From Tieghemiomyces parasiticus (taxonomy: Eukaryota > Kickxellomycota > Dimargaritomycetes > Dimargaritales > Dimargaritaceae), in NCBI GenBank assembly GCA_027575765.1, contig JANBPT010000183.1, positions 1 through 60,108 of the forward strand: a DNA stretch of 60,108 nt. Reading direction: 5' to 3'. The notes under the pieces were generated by a model that was given only the letters and a program-made list of their open reading frames with translations, did not search any database and was not told the DNA's origin. Shown piece by piece: positions 11,056-25,390 of the stretch. The position numbers and the translations under genes were made by a program. Positions within the stretch are counted from its first letter, which is position 1, and the number at the start of each line of letters is the position of its first letter.

Positions 11056-13916
11056 CGGCACACGAACCCCTAGTTCTTAGGCCCGACGGCAAGTGAGTGT
11101 GGAGGACCCGGACCGCCTCAGATTCTCAAAGCTCACCCGACAACGAAATCGCACAATGGCGCTGTGGGCCCGAACACCTGGGAGGAGGGCTTGGCGGGTT
11201 TGTTTACTGGGACCGGAAAGGAGGGAGAAGGCCGGCCCAAGGACAGGACGCCCAGTGTCACCGGCCTGAATTCCTCATCCGACCCATTGCGGCTGCCGGT
11301 ACATCCGGGTCAACATGACGGGGCGGCCGACATGTAAGGCTGTCCATATATGCACCCAAGAGAACCACCGTCAGGTTTAGCACTTGTGTATGCTCAAGAC
11401 GCCGATATCTCTACCCTCGGATCAACTGGTGATGGTCGATTGTAGAGCTCTAAGGACGCCCCTCCCTCCTCCCTGCAAAAAAAGGAAAACGAATACTTTG
11501 GGCACGATCTTCATCGGTCTATTTTTGAGCCCCCCCCCTCCAGGCGACCATTAGTGGGGTGGTACACGGGAGGACGCGCGGTTAACCCGCCTTTGAGTGC
11601 GGCTTTCTGCCTTGGCCGCGGGTGGACGGAGGTGATTCACCACCCTAGCCCATAGCCTGGCTGTACGACCTCCAGTTGTGGTGGTTTCTACTCGGAAAGG
11701 GTTTAACTGGCCTGTTGAGTGGTACATACGTGTTATCACTGCCTTCTTTCTTGTGCACTTTTCGGCCATTGCCCCTAGCGGCATAGACTCAGCTGTCCAC
11801 TAAACGCATGGCCCTCAAGAGTAGTAGGAAGGGGCCAGTGTGCCCATTTGGGCCCATCTACCCTCCTACCACAACACTGCGCATACGTGAGGGGAAGAAG
11901 GGGCCTTGGAGCCCTGCGCGCCACTCCTCCCCCCCCCTTCCTTGTGGTTCACCTAGGCAGACTGAAATAGCTATAAGTACAAGGCGCATATAGAACTGCG
12001 TAGTAGCATATAGGTGCCCCAATAAGTAAAACACCAACGATGATGTCGAGAAGGGACGTTTTCTGCCCCCCCCCACGTATCGTGAAAGGCGACCAAACCT
12101 AGGTGGACAACGAATAGCTTTCTTAGACCAAGGCAGAACTCTTTCACCCCTTCTCGGTCTCCATTCTTCTCATTCACTGCGGCCGCCCGACTTGCGCTTG
12201 CACCCGATGACAAAGAGCGGACTCCTTGTTCTCGAAATCACTGCGGTGGCAGCGAGGCACGTCGACGGCTGTCGGAGCCAACGAATCCACTGACCGCAGT
12301 TATGGATCAGTGGCCACGTCGACAGAAGAGAGGAAGACACACGTTCATGACTCTTCTCGAATGGACCCGTCCTCTCTCCCCCGTTGGCTTGGAAGAACTG
12401 TATAGTATCGACGCCGCAGCCACACGCTCCCCACAGCAGGTAAGTGAGGCTTGCTCCTGTACACATCCAGAGCAAACTCACCTATCCCATGCGCCCACGT
12501 TGTGGACAGGAAAGCACACAATACAAGGTTCCGGAGCCGAGAAACTTCGCCAGGAACCGGGGACCAATAGATGGTAATTCTGATCGGGAGGGAAAGTAGG
12601 ATGGTGTGATCACGCCTAACTGTGGTGACTACTATTACTACAACCGTCTGCAAGGGAGAGGAACCTCGTCGGAGCCGACCGGAGAAACCGATCTATCGGC
12701 TCTCGTACATGGTACATTCTGTTAGAGGTGAAGCGGAGAGTGAGTAAAATGCGTAATCGACTCACCCCTCTACACACAGGCCCACGCCCCGCCATAACCC
12801 CGCCGTGGTCTGCCGCCACACCTCTGTCGGCCGTGCTTGCCTGTTCGAATCCGCTGCTTACCAACTTATATCTCTCTCTCTCTTTGTGACGTCCACTTGG
12901 TGGGTGGAAAGAAATAGAGCGCGTGACCTCCGACTTAATGGCCCAGAGCGAATAGGAAGGCCAGGAGTGGACTTAGCAGGGCGGTGGAGGAGGAGTGTGG
13001 GCGCAGTGTGGTGTGATGAATTAGAGGGCGGTGAGGGGGGGGAGAGGCGAGGTAGGTAACGTGATCAGGCTGGTTTCATTAGTTAAGTGACTAATCCTGG
13101 GCTGACAATGGGCGTAGATGATGACTGATCCGCTTAACCATTAACCCTTCGCCCTCCAGCCGTCGTTGCTGCCCCCCCCGGTTGGTTAGTTAGTTGCTAA
13201 TGGGCGCCGCTTGACTGACTCACCACCACGCAGGGCTAGATATCGATCCTCGGGGGACATGGGCAGGCCACAACTTCTCCTTCCCCGCAGCATGACTGAT
13301 TTGATTCCAGCCGTGAGGTTTTTGGAACCTTAGGGTAAGCAGAAATCCCAGGTAAGGTCCCCCCCCCACTATGGGAAACTCTCCTCCCCTCACCACCACT
13401 ATAACGTATACAGAGAGTGTCAGCTGTCCCCCGGCCTCGGCTCCAAAGCGGAAAGACCCTGCCCGTACAGCTCTGTGCGATTCCTCCTCATCAGATACAA
13501 TGGGGTGGGGCACCATACTTCTAGGCCCTTGCAGGGCAGGCCCCGTTACCACTAGACAGTGGCACAATCTGTGCCACCAGGGCCTACAGTATACGGGTCT
13601 CACCCTCATTGCATAGACTCCGCCGCTTAAAGGTGAGACCAGTACGGCGAATAATAACAAGGTGGATGAATCACTGTGATCGCCCGCAAATTTGGGTGAG
13701 GAGAGGCCGACAAGGATACTCACCACTCTGCACTGTTTTCCCCAGCCTGGTACCGGCTGCCGTAGGCTCCCGCCTGTCCTCCGCCCCAGAGTGGGGGAGG
13801 GGAGGGGAGGAACGGCACGCCCAAGTGGAACGTCTTCATTCAGTGGGGAGTTATCCAGGGTAATTACGTCCGGCTTTACCTGCACGGGTAGGGCGCCAAG
13901 GTGGTGGCCACAACAC

Positions 13917-13932
13917 CAATCAATCAATCAAT
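13917..13932. repeat. (CAAT)4 repeat
   Basis: Four tandem CAAT units in intergenic DNA. Confidence 0.9.
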
Positions 13933-16900
13933 GGGGGGGAGGTAACCGGATAGTGAATCAGCAAGCAGGCTGTGAACTCCAGGGGTCGACAGGATGCAGG
14001 TGACGAGCAGCTTGGAACCCCACACGTTGGCCAAAGGCCTTCCCTGTACGCTGCCAGCGCATCCGCAAGAGTCGGTCCATCGGTGGTGGTTGCGGGTCTA
14101 GCCTGACTGATTCGAGCAAACAGGCGCAATCCTTCCTGGCCCTCGCGTCCGGTGTTTTTTTTCTTTTCATTTCTTTTTAGCATCATTCAGTCGGCGACCG
14201 CAATGGTAGTAGCCGAATTGGGGAGAGCGGAATGCAAAGTCGAAGGGCATGAGCGACGTTGATGAAAAGGATTGGCGTGTCGATAGCACTCAGCACCACC
14301 CTGTCTATTCTACCAGTGGGGTAGCGAGGTGGCTCTGCTTCTGGGCATGGCTAGACGAGTCTCTGAACCACCCGTTCCCTCTCGCTTTTCCGCCCACCAG
14401 ACTGCCCCCGTCACATTTCGAGCGTTCCCCTCCTCCTCCTCCTTCCGCTTTGGGAGAATGCCGAGCTTACAGTGGCCGTGGGGGCGGAGGGGTAGCGATG
14501 CGTAGAAGTGACTGCTATAAACATCTCGGGTCTGGGTATCCGCGCTAAACCACCCAAACCTTGTTAGCTGAGCCCTGTGGGTTGGGTTCTATTACCAGCG
14601 GACACCACAACACCTTGTTCTTTTTTCGCTTCTACCTGCCCATTTAGCACCCCCCCCCCCTGCCATCGTCCATCATGGGGCGGGGGGGGAGGGCTTAACC
14701 ATGCAATCGGGTCACTCACACCCCAGTTGGGCTGCCTGGGATGCTCTGTGGGCCGGCACCGGGCGTCCATCTGCAGCAGCTACCGCATTCGTACAGCGCT
14801 CAGTTATATATGGCAGCTGGGCGCTGGTTGTTCCCATGAGGCTTGCGCACCAGCCTCGATTGCCATGCGAAGGGGTGCGTGACTAGTGTGAATTAGCACG
14901 CCTTGTTGCCGCATTCTACTCGCTACCATTTGCCTATCCCACACTTCTCGTCTGTCGCTGCTGGCGTTCTCACCGCCGTTTGGATTGCACCCAGCCAGCC
15001 ACGCTTGCAGCTGCTTGGCCCGCCTAGGCGACCCCTTTAGAACTCGCCACCGCGCATACTCATGTATATGTGCGTAGTGATGGCACCGCCACTTTACGGG
15101 GTTCACCCTGGAGCGTGTGACCCTCCCGGAACCCCGAGGCAGGGAGGCGAGGCGAGAGCTTCCCTTCCAACCCCCTTCCCACAATCCCTGCCTGGTCGTC
15201 GGCATCGGCCCCTTCTTCTCTTGGCCCTTCACCTACTCTGCAGCAGGAGAGCTCGTCATTCGGCGCCTTTATCCTATCATGTATACGGTAAACAACGTGG
15301 GGAGCCATAAGTAGTCGATGAAACCGTGGGTTGGTATTTACGAAACACTTGTCCTTGAGTCTACGCGGTCTCGGCAGATGTTTGGAAATAGGACCTGCCC
15401 GCATTCTACCTTGTGACCAGCAGGTGCTGGCGTGCCCTTTATGCCGACCGCCGCGGCAATTTGGGCCGTGGGTGCTGTGGTTTTGCTCCCCCCCCCGCAC
15501 ACACACACACAACTGGGTGGGCTAGTTCCCTGGTCGGAGAAGCATCCAACTGTGAAGGTTTCGGGCAAGGTGAAACCAACTGACGTATAGTTGATGTAGA
15601 GTGGAGGCAACGGAGTAATTGGCGGGACGGCTAGGCTCCGCATATTAATACCATGATGGATACGACGCCGGTCCCACCTTACCTTCCATATCTGTACTAG
15701 GGAGATGGACTGGTGTCGAATCATGGGTGTGGTTCTATCCGCCTCGCAGCGCACGACCGGCGACGATCGGCAAACGAATATCGCAGGCGCTTGATCCTCG
15801 GCCCAGATAGGCAGGAGGGCACCAGCCTGAGTTCGCTCGGCTCGTCTTCTCTGTTCCTTACGGCTTCTCGTCCCTCTCTCTCCTCCTCCCTTCACCCCGA
15901 CTGACAGCTACGAGAGTGCCGGACGCTACATTTCGAGCCACTTTCGGCCAATCTCCTGGCAGGCGGGTGACCGGTATGTACAGTCGGTCCAATTAGGCGT
16001 CAAGGCCAAGGAGGGTGGAGTGGCCGTGCGCATCTCCCTCCCCCCACTCAGCTCGGCCCCTACCCTCGGTCCTATCCCACTATCGTCATCAGCCCTGTAA
16101 TCCCGGGAAGTCGCTCGGTCGGTCAGTCGCCCATTCGAGAACGGAAGTGGTCAAATGGGAAGCGCACCGGCAATGGGGCTCCGGCTTCCACGGTCCAGTG
16201 TTAGCCACGGTTCCACGGCGTGGTCCTGGAATGAGGACAGGGGTGGGTGCCGTGGGTTCAGGGGTACGCCTAAAGGTAAAGCTGGACAGTGACACTCTGG
16301 CTGGGCACAGATAGTGCTGCCAATGGTGCAGAAGGTGAAAGAACTTATCCCCCGCCGAGGACGTGGCGGAACCTGATGTGACCATCATCCCCCCGCCCTA
16401 AACCCTGGCACTTCAGCACTCGCGCAGCAAGGGGGTCAATGGCCGGACTGGACGCACGTTGGCAGGGTGCCACCAATTCTGAATATTGACCTCCCCAAAT
16501 CCCCACCCCCCCTGGCTGGTGAAGTATCTTGTCCGAGCTTACACCAGCCACCTTTCCAGCCATCTACCGTTTTTGGGCCCGCACCTTATCCCGAAGCTGC
16601 AAGCCGAGCTTAACGTGGAGCGGATCCGCGGAAGATATACCCCTTCTCATCTCCGTATGAGGCCGACGTGGCTACGGCTGTGGCGGGCGTGTGCAACCCA
16701 GTGGTCCGCCCGCCGCCATAGGACTGGCCGGTCGGTATTCTTTTCGTAGCTAGTCCGCTGCTGATGGACTAATAAAACCCAAACACGGGTAAACGCTGAC
16801 CTGAACGGGTTGGAGGTAGTATAGCGATGGTAGTGGAAAATGCCGCCAATATGGGCCGTACAACCCGCGATCCCAGGCCGTCCGATAGGCCGGCTCACTT

Positions 16901-18369
16901 GGCGCCCAATCAATTCTGGTGCAGGTGACCACTATTTATTATCCGGCATAGGTGGGAGGAAGGTGGCCTTCCTGATAGAATTATGGGCCGACCTTTAGAG
17001 ACATGTCCATGATACATTAATTACATGTCGGCTCCTCAGCCAACGTCGGTCCCGCGCAGGCGAATGGGAAGATTCGCGGTGCGGTAACAAGTTCAGCCCA
17101 CCCCCTTCCTCCTCCATTATGAAGACCGAGGACAAGCGGTAGGTTAGAGCTTGGCAGCAGACGATCGTCGGTACATCAGATGGGCCGACCACAGTGTGCC
17201 TTACATCCTCTGCCCACTACGTCGCCTTGCTTACTACCTATTCAAACGACCCTGGCCCTGTAAAGCGGACCTGGTCGACTCGGAGCTTCCAGGATGGACA
17301 CCTAAACAGGTAATTGTGAATTCCCCGTCGGGAAGTACTATAGTGTCCTGGCACTAGCGGCAGGGAGATGGAGAAAGAGGGAGGTGGCAGCACAAGTGCT
17401 GTACCTAATGTACCTACCGGGGTAAACACATATCCCACTATCGTCATTTGTATATCTCGATAAAGTATGGCGAGTGTGCTGGGCGTGGGCGTGTCCTCCC
17501 ATGGATGGACAAGAGCGGAGAAGTAGAAGAGTCTCGTCGACAGGACCAGAGGCGAGCACGGGCGATTGGGCCAATCGGACCTATTCAACCATGGTGGTGG
17601 GGAAGGGGTGGGAGGTTGGGAATCCCTTACTTCTACCAAACGTGTGGGGCGGAGGCGGTGATAAATGTGAGCCATAGGCGGCTCATGTAATGGCCAGTCA
17701 CACCATCAGCCTTCTCAATGGTGTCAAAAAAAAAAAACAGCAACGAGGATGAGTGCCTCAGATCCCTTCCTATTTCATGCTGACCGGTGTGTGGTGCAAC
17801 GTAGGTAGCGGAGGAGAGATACGGGCGCCACCCGTCACTATTAGGGGATGGAGAAGTGGGGCTGGCATTGAGGTTTCCAAGTGAACTTACACTGGTAACC
17901 CAAAGCAGTACTTATCGCCGGACCAACTTGTTGACGCTATCGTGCCGATTGGTTTGGCGCCATGACTCAAGCCTTCCCATCCGACCTCTGTCTTTGGCAA
18001 TTCACTGCCATCTGAGCTGAGTACGTTGTTCAGAAGTTTTGTCGGGGCGCACAACCCACCAAAGGGTGTATAGATACACACCAACAGACGTACACACAGA
18101 TTATGTTGAAATCTTTCCCAGCCTCGTTATAGCCGAGCCGGCCCCATACCATTAGCGAACTAGACCCGTCTGGCTGGTCTTCCGCTATCCCCCCACGGTA
18201 CTACTGATGTTTAGTGTAGGAGATACAGTTTGATTTTTACTATCACCGGGTCCATAACTATTAGGATATACAGGTCCGCTCATTACTACGTTCAAGTGAC
18301 GTTCCTGTGCGGCTCGGTCGTGTTAGGTCAGGAGGGGGAGCGTTGGAGGGAGGTACCTCTCCGCTTGCC

Positions 18370-18390
18370 GTGTGTGTGTGTGTGTGTGTG
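18370..18390. repeat. (GT)n microsatellite
   Basis: Uninterrupted GT repeat of 21 bases in the gene-poor block. Confidence 0.95.
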
Positions 18391-19112
18391 CGTATTTGCA
18401 GAGGACGCAACAGCTGATGAGGTTGTTGCAGGATTGCCGCCAAAGCTTCCACCCCACTTCCTCCAGACGCCTGACCGCTCTCCCCTACATTCCCAGCGTG
18501 ACCTTGGGGAGGGTGAAGTTTTTCAAGTACAGCTATCGTTTCATGACAATACTGTTGGTGGGGGGGGGTACTCAGGGTCCCCAGGAAGGCCATGTAACGG
18601 TGTCATTTGCGTGTGGTGATCTGGTACCGCCGGAAGTAGGGATAACATCTTGGTTCAGCCGCCTCCGTCTGCTACCTCATGTCTGGACAATCAGGTTGGG
18701 CCAGGCCATCATCCGACTATCAACGGCCTTCCTCACCCTCCCCCCTCTCTTTCGTAGCTTTGAGGACACAGGGCCCCCGTTCTAAGCTGTAGTGGCGACA
18801 GGATTCCTCTCTCGGTGTACAGTAAAGACCCGGAGGCGATGCGGGTCCCACGGCACCCCGGCCCGGCCGTTTCCGCGGTACAATCCTACGGCCCCGCCCG
18901 TGTATGTGCGGCTAAGGGGCGTCTGTTCGGTAGTATTAGGGTGAAAGGGAGGCGATGCTATCGCACTCGACGGGACGAAATAAGGAATGGCTCCATTCAC
19001 GCCAGTCTGTCCTCTAGCTCTAGAGTGAGACAAAGACAATGGCCAGCCCGGTCCTGGTGAATAATCGGACTGGAGGGGTTGGGGTTCCTCAATGGTAAGG
19101 CTGTTCGGTAAG

Positions 19113-19136
19113 CGGGCGGGCGGGCGGGCGGGCGGG
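19113..19136 (+). repeat. (CGGG)6 repeat, likely G-quadruplex former
   Basis: Six perfect CGGG units give six GGG runs separated by single C bases on the plus strand. This fits the classic G-quadruplex pattern with one-base loops. Confidence 0.9.
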
Positions 19137-20238
19137 AGTGTGGGGCATCAATAGGCCGAGGGGAATAGGAAGGAGAGTGACGACCACCGTCCAGCAAGAA
19201 TCAGGCCCACACGCCCGGGAATCCGTCCCCTCACCCTCTAGCTTGTCAATGTCTCTCTACCATACAATAGCCTGATGCGCAAGGGAGGAGAGGGAGTAGG
19301 CTGGGATACGTGGTCGATGGTCACATGTTCGACAGTCGCTCATAGCGGAGTGATAGCCGTACCAAATAAATCAAAGAAGGTGAGGAGATCGCTTGCCATT
19401 GTGTTTGGTGTCTCCGCCACTCCGTCCGCAATGCGATCCCCGCGCGTAGTTTGAAATTATCATACAATCTCTCCTCTGCTTTATTTGCCTATCGTCATCA
19501 CCCAAGAAATCAAGGGCGGAAGATCTCCAAGGCACATGGTGACTATCTAAAAATAGCCGTGAAAGAACCGGGGTTTCCTGTAAAGAGAAATCCGGGGCCC
19601 AAGGTTCCCGGCAGACCTTCTCGTAACCACTGTAAATGACGCTGGTACCTCGGATCCACTCGGGTTGGGTGGTGGCCATGCTTTGGAGAAGTCCCCACCG
19701 TAGACACGAGGCCCTGGCAATCTAGTTGAATGAAACGAGGGTAGATGCTTAATAGGGCGGAGGAGGAGGGTAAGCCCATTTCAACATTACCGAGCCCTAC
19801 CCGGATATGGCACGGATGAGGACGGGACTCATGCAACCTCAACGTATGGCCATCAATTTTGCCAACTCTTCTTGACTCGGACTTAGGAATCTCGCGAATG
19901 CTTGCTAGTGGGTCTCGAATTCACTCACCGTAGTTTATGCACACCTGACACCACCAGTTGGCACCATCACAAGTACGGTCTGAGAGGCGGAGGCAGGGGC
20001 CCCTACGTCCAAGGCAGGGCCATCAATTAGGGGAGACCCTCATCCCCTACATGTTAGAGAATGTGATCCCCCCCCTGGGCACCAGAACTCAGAATGCGAC
20101 CACGCTGACAGTTTCCTGATTAGATTATTGACCGGGCGGGCCCATCAAACTTGCTACTGGCAGATGCAGGTAGTCAGTAGGAGGACAAGTGGTGTAGGTG
20201 GTGTCTCGACTGTAAAAGGGTAGATTACACCTTTTTTT

Positions 20239-20253
20239 CTCTCTCTCTCTCTC
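20239..20253. repeat. (CT)n microsatellite next to a T-run
   Basis: CT repeat of 15 bases preceded by seven T at 20232-20238. Confidence 0.85.
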
Positions 20254-23200
20254 CCCTTCCATCTACCCTCCTAGTATACGCCACCAAGATATCACCCCGG
20301 GTACGCGCACCAGCCGACCCATCGTGGAAGATTGGCCATAATCAAACCCATCTCCGCTAGGTCTAGACGCAGGGGGGAGGGTTGGGTCATGGCGACGAAA
20401 CGGTAAGAGTAGAGTAGGTAAGGGAAGGGGAGAGAACGATCCTGCCATAGATGGCGACGATGATGGCGGTGATAGATTTAACATCTACTTTCGTACCAAC
20501 TGGAATATCACAGTCAGGTAACTTTTCAAGCAATTAGAACCCCACCCCCTCTCGAATAAGTAAACCTAACAAGGGAAGTAACCAGGGTGGTGTAAAAGAT
20601 ACATGTAAACATAATTAGGCCGATTGGGGCGCCCCAACCGCCACACGCGTACCATGCGTGTTTCACTCAATATATTTTTTTCACACTCGGGACACCCTTT
20701 CCAATCCCCACCACACTCGGCCTACCTGTCGGATCGGGCGATTAAGTTTGCCCGTGGGGTAGGTGGGAAGGTGAACGTGGGGAGGGGAGTGAAACACTGG
20801 GAAGGATTTGCTTCATATCTAAAAATGTTGCTAGACAGGCGGGGGGGGAAGGGCAGCAGAGTAGACTGTGCGAGCCGTTGGGATGGTGTCGGGCCTTGGT
20901 TACTTTACTCTGTTACAACGCACCCCTTCCCCCCCGCATGATCTCTATAAACTGCGACAGAAGCCGAGTTCGCGTTCGCGATACCGTCCCGTCTATCCAT
21001 GTGTGCTCGATCCACTTCGAGGGTTGCCAAATCTGACCACGTAATGAATAACAACGAACATATCACAGGTGCAGTTTCTGGCTTTCGGATGCGCCTGAGT
21101 GCGCCCTTTTCACCCTCTACCCTTAGCCCGAACGCGTGGAGAGTGGGTGGGTGGCAGGGGGGGGGGGTTGGTCGGAATGCCGCAGCAGGGTGGCCAATTC
21201 TGACATCGGCGTTTCCCTAACTGGAAATCCCTTTCCCAACGGACGAGTTGACAGGTGAAAAACCCTGTCAGTCAAGCGCGTGCTAGGGTCAATCAATTAA
21301 CTCGTGTCGGGTCGGGCCGGGGCCACGTAGACAACTTTCTGAAAGGGCGTGTGCGCGTGTGTGTATGTGTGTGTTTTCGTGTGGCAGACCCAGGTAGTCT
21401 AGAACAATGTGCGTCTGTACACCATTCGCAAGTGCTTTGAGATACCTGTCTACCGCAACGCAATTATCTCTAGCTACGGGTCGTATCGCGAAGGTCCGTG
21501 TAACATCCCTACCTCTCCCATCATTCACTATCTAGGCTCAACTCTCCAACCTCCTCCGCCGCCGCGGTATTCCGATCCCAGGTAGATGGCATGGTGGAAA
21601 TTGAAAGTAAAATACTGGGTTGTGGAAAGAGAGAGAGAGAGAGAGGACAGGATCAGTGACAACTTCAGTCAGCGGTCGCTTACGTGTACCCACCCTGTCA
21701 ACCGGGGACCCGTCTCTGAAATTTTAGAAGGCCTTCGATGTTCCTCTTTCTCTCTCCCCGTAATCCTATGCTAATACGGTTACCCGTCTTTGCTGACATG
21801 GCCATTTTGGGGGCTCTGCTCCGCCGCGATGACGGAATCCGGACCAGGTCCTACGCAAAGTTGCGCGGGTCCACAAGTCAGCTTAAATCAAAAATCGCCG
21901 GGAGTAGAGGTCAAGCGGGGGGTTGGCTTCTGAAACTAGCTGTCAGCTCTCCAATCGTAAGGATGCGGCTCCTTATTACGCCGAGAGAGGTGAGCTGGGT
22001 GTTTACCCCGTCCGACCCTTTAAAGGTTCTAGAAATGACTGGATTAGATGAGAGCTATGATCAGCCAGCCGATCAACATCATATACGCTACCCTTACCAA
22101 GTATAATTATGTCACAGGGAAGCTTAATAATAAATATACATGCGAGTGTGGGGTTCAGTGTAGAGAAATCCACAGGGGGAGGCATAGGGTTGCCTAGAAT
22201 CCTGCTCCGCTACCTCGCCGACGCCATGACTTAAGATCTCACCAGGTTACTTTTCGCTGATGACCTACTATGTGGGTTAGCCCACCTTCAGCTTTAGGTA
22301 CTACAGACGAGAGCCCAATAGGGGTTGGGGGCTATACCTGGCTTGGTTAGGCAAGGGGGGGGGGTGATTATTTTTTTTACTTACAAAGGCCAAGTCTACG
22401 TTATGCTTAAACCCCCCTCTCTTCGCCAGGTGTCTCAGCGCTTGGTGGCTACCAACCTACAGGGGCTCAGCTGTCATAGTTACCCATAGGTACTATTTTT
22501 GCTCCATCTTTCCCAGCACGTCTACTAACCCCGTCCGGCCACAAACTAAACCTTAGATTATCTGCCCATCCGATATTATGGCGTGTAGTCGGCACACATC
22601 CATCTCAGCTCGCCAACAATATCGAGTGGCTTAGGCTTCGGACGGGTACTATCGACTTTACTGTCCCTTCCCTCAACGGATTATGGCGACCGGACGCATG
22701 GTTGGTTATCCCTGCGCCTATTTTGCAGCCTGTCAGGCTGATCGTATGTCATGCGTGTTTCCTTCATCATGATTCGCTTTACAGCCGTCGTCCTGGGCGC
22801 TCATTCTACGCCACTGACTGTCAATGCGTGCGCTACATAAAGGTATTTAAGGAGGTACAATAATGGGAGGCGCTGTGACCAGGACTAGGTAGCAAGGGGT
22901 ACGGACCAGTCCGCAGAATAGTGCTGTCTCGTGCAACCTACCAGGGCAAGAGACAGGAGTGCATCGGTAATGCATCTGGTCACTGAATCCAGGCTGAGGT
23001 AGTTGGTGAATATGGAGGGGTAAAATGGATCAGGAATCGCAAGGCAGGGTCATATTTTGGATTGAGAGAGGCCTAGTTAAAAATAACAAGGGTGCCGTCC
23101 ACCCTTCTATTGAGTCCGCACGAGAGTGGCTTTAGCACAACGTACCCGACTGATAGACGGAGTGGGCTATTCATTAACTATCTTGACTTGACTGGTAGAC

Positions 23201-24933
23201 CTCGTCAAGGCCCTAAGCCCAGAGAGAGTGAGAGTGAGAGAGGGGGGAGAGAGTCCACTGAGCATGTTCGATTCTCTGGCCAGCAAGCCCGTGCACCTTG
23301 GCAATGATATAATCATCTAAAAATCCCATCTCAGTAGTGATTGGAGAACAGTGCACCTACCTAGACGGTCAACGTGATGATTAGGGGGCGAATGACACCG
23401 AATGGTGTTAAGGTGAACGACAAGGGTTCGGATTAGTAGGCGGAGAGAGAGGGCGAGGATAAGGGTCGGAATATTATATAACCAAAGGGGGTGAGGGGCA
23501 CTGTCGACGTTAGGCCAGTGTGGCTCGTCGACACTGGCATCCTCGGTGGCGCTTCGAGTTCAGTATGTCTTGCAATACTAAAGTCGGGCGGATGCTAACA
23601 CTCCAAGTGAGTAAAATGAACAGGGTGATTGTGCTGCGTATCGCAGCACAGATATTAAAGTCGCCTTATCAGCCAATTCATCACCTTGGGAGAGGCTAGA
23701 GGGGGGGAGGGCGAAGGGTTGGACGGGCGGATGACTTGCTCTTACGTAAATGGGGCCGTGTGGCAGCCCTAACCCCCGCAGCCCTGAGTCAGTACCAAAC
23801 CACCAATTACCCATGGTTCTTGGGCAATAAACAGACCGGGCTAGCTTATCGCATGACTCCTATACATACGCCATCAAAGGCATTTTACAGTATCGATGAC
23901 TACCGCTCCCCGTCTTTCTCCTCCCTTCTATTTAGTAGAGATAATCCCATTTGCCATATGACGCTCATGGTGGCCGCATACTTCTTAGTTGTATTCATCC
24001 AGTATCTGTGAAGACGCCAACTTGAGGAGGTGAGTTTTTCTCTGTCCAAAGTGCATCTTGAACCCGACGCTCCCATACCAACTTTAGCATGGGCGCAAGA
24101 AAAGGTCAACAAATATCCTAAATGGAGGATGGGAAGGGACACACCGGAATCACGTATAAGGTATTACACGAATTTAATAATAATAAAATAAAGCCGCGAA
24201 ATTCTAAGACGTGCGGGTCAGTTGGCTATGCCACTTGAAAATGGCTTTAATTCCCAGTATTTCATGCTATCAGGCTCAGCTGGGTTCTGCCACTTTGATG
24301 TATCCTACCGTTTAGCCTTCCCTTTACCCTCCCCTCCCATCTCGTTACTGTAATCTGCATCTCGGCCGAGTCAGGGCAAATTATATATTTCCGGGACCGT
24401 TTCAAGGAAAGTAGTAGTCACTCACCAAACGGGTCATGTGTGCCTACCACTACGGGACACATTGCTGTGGTTAAAGGGAGAGGGGTTGCCTGTCCACCTA
24501 TCCCAATTTCTCACCTTCACAAGCTGTACGGAACTCTCTCTTCTGCATTCTATTACTCATTATGAAACAGAATATCTGCAAGTTGGGCGTGCGCCCGGAA
24601 GTGAGGTTATGCCGCTCTTATAATTTCAACCTCGACACATTCTACCATTGCTGCCAAGTCGAAACCCTTATTCTTGGTTAATGAATACTATCTAAGCTTT
24701 TCATTCATGACAATGTGGTAGGTAGCAGCCCGAGAGGGGTGATTAGTAAAGACACCCAAAAGAAAAAAAGGTAGCCGTACTTTTACTATGGTGTGCTCTC
24801 GCCAGATTATATAGCCGGTGGAGCTTGTGGACATGGTTTGGGTCGTTGATAGAAGTCATGCAAGGCGGAGGAAGGGCGGATAGAGCTCGCCTTGGTTGCA
24901 AGTAAGAAGAAAAGGTGAAGTTGAAATACTTAC

Positions 24934-25008
24934 GAAAGGGAGTAGGTATTGGCGAGGATAGCAGGGCGTTGATGATAACTGGTAGCTCGCCGTCACTGAT
25001 TAGGCGGT
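24934..25008 (-). other. Isolated candidate coding exon
   Basis: Bounded on the minus strand by an acceptor (CCCCACACAG) and a perfect donor (GTAAGT). Of the three frames only one is open; it reads SDGELPVIINALLSSPIP in the middle and looks protein-like. No partner exon or start was found, and the peptide is not one I recognise. It could be chance. Confidence 0.2.
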
Positions 25009-25390
25009 CTGTGTGGGGAGCGGTGGATCGTAGTGTGTGTTTGTGTGTGTGTCGGATGGCTGGCTGGCTTGTCGTGAGGGGCTTCGTGGCAGCCACGTCG
25101 TAGCTAGGTAGTGGTAAACAACGTGATTAAATAAACATATGATAGAAACTAGACTACGAATCCCCAAAAAATGAAGTTGTAACCTTGGTTATGATATAAA
25201 TAGTACAGAACAAAGGAAATACAGGGAATCACCATAGAAGCCACATCTACCATGGATCTGAAAGAATACGTCAAGTCGGGTAACAAGCAAAACAAACCAC
25301 ATCCATTAGCCAGCTGGTACCGCCATCCTATTGGTTAGATCGAATTACTCCACATTTCATAATTTACATTGGATATCCTGTTTTGTGAAG

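Larger units (their letters stand above)
10913..25390. other. Gene-poor block without recognisable proteins
   Basis: About 14 kb in which I recognise no protein, tRNA or rRNA. Open frames are short and mostly rely on non-ATG starts. It holds GA-rich, GT, CT, CAAT and CGGG simple repeats and many G- or C-runs of 7-10. Isolated splice-like signals occur, for example an acceptor-donor pair bounding 25008-24934 on the minus strand. It may be old degraded repeat DNA or intron-rich genes with short exons; I cannot tell by eye. Confidence 0.5.

Noticed and set aside
12830..12865. GTTCGAATCC, like a tRNA B box
   Set aside because: The flanks do not pair as a T stem, and no acceptor or anticodon stem is present.
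13220..13927. 235-codon minus-strand frame
   Set aside because: No recognisable motif, mixed composition, and no support from start context or splice signals. Length is possible by chance in 60 kb.
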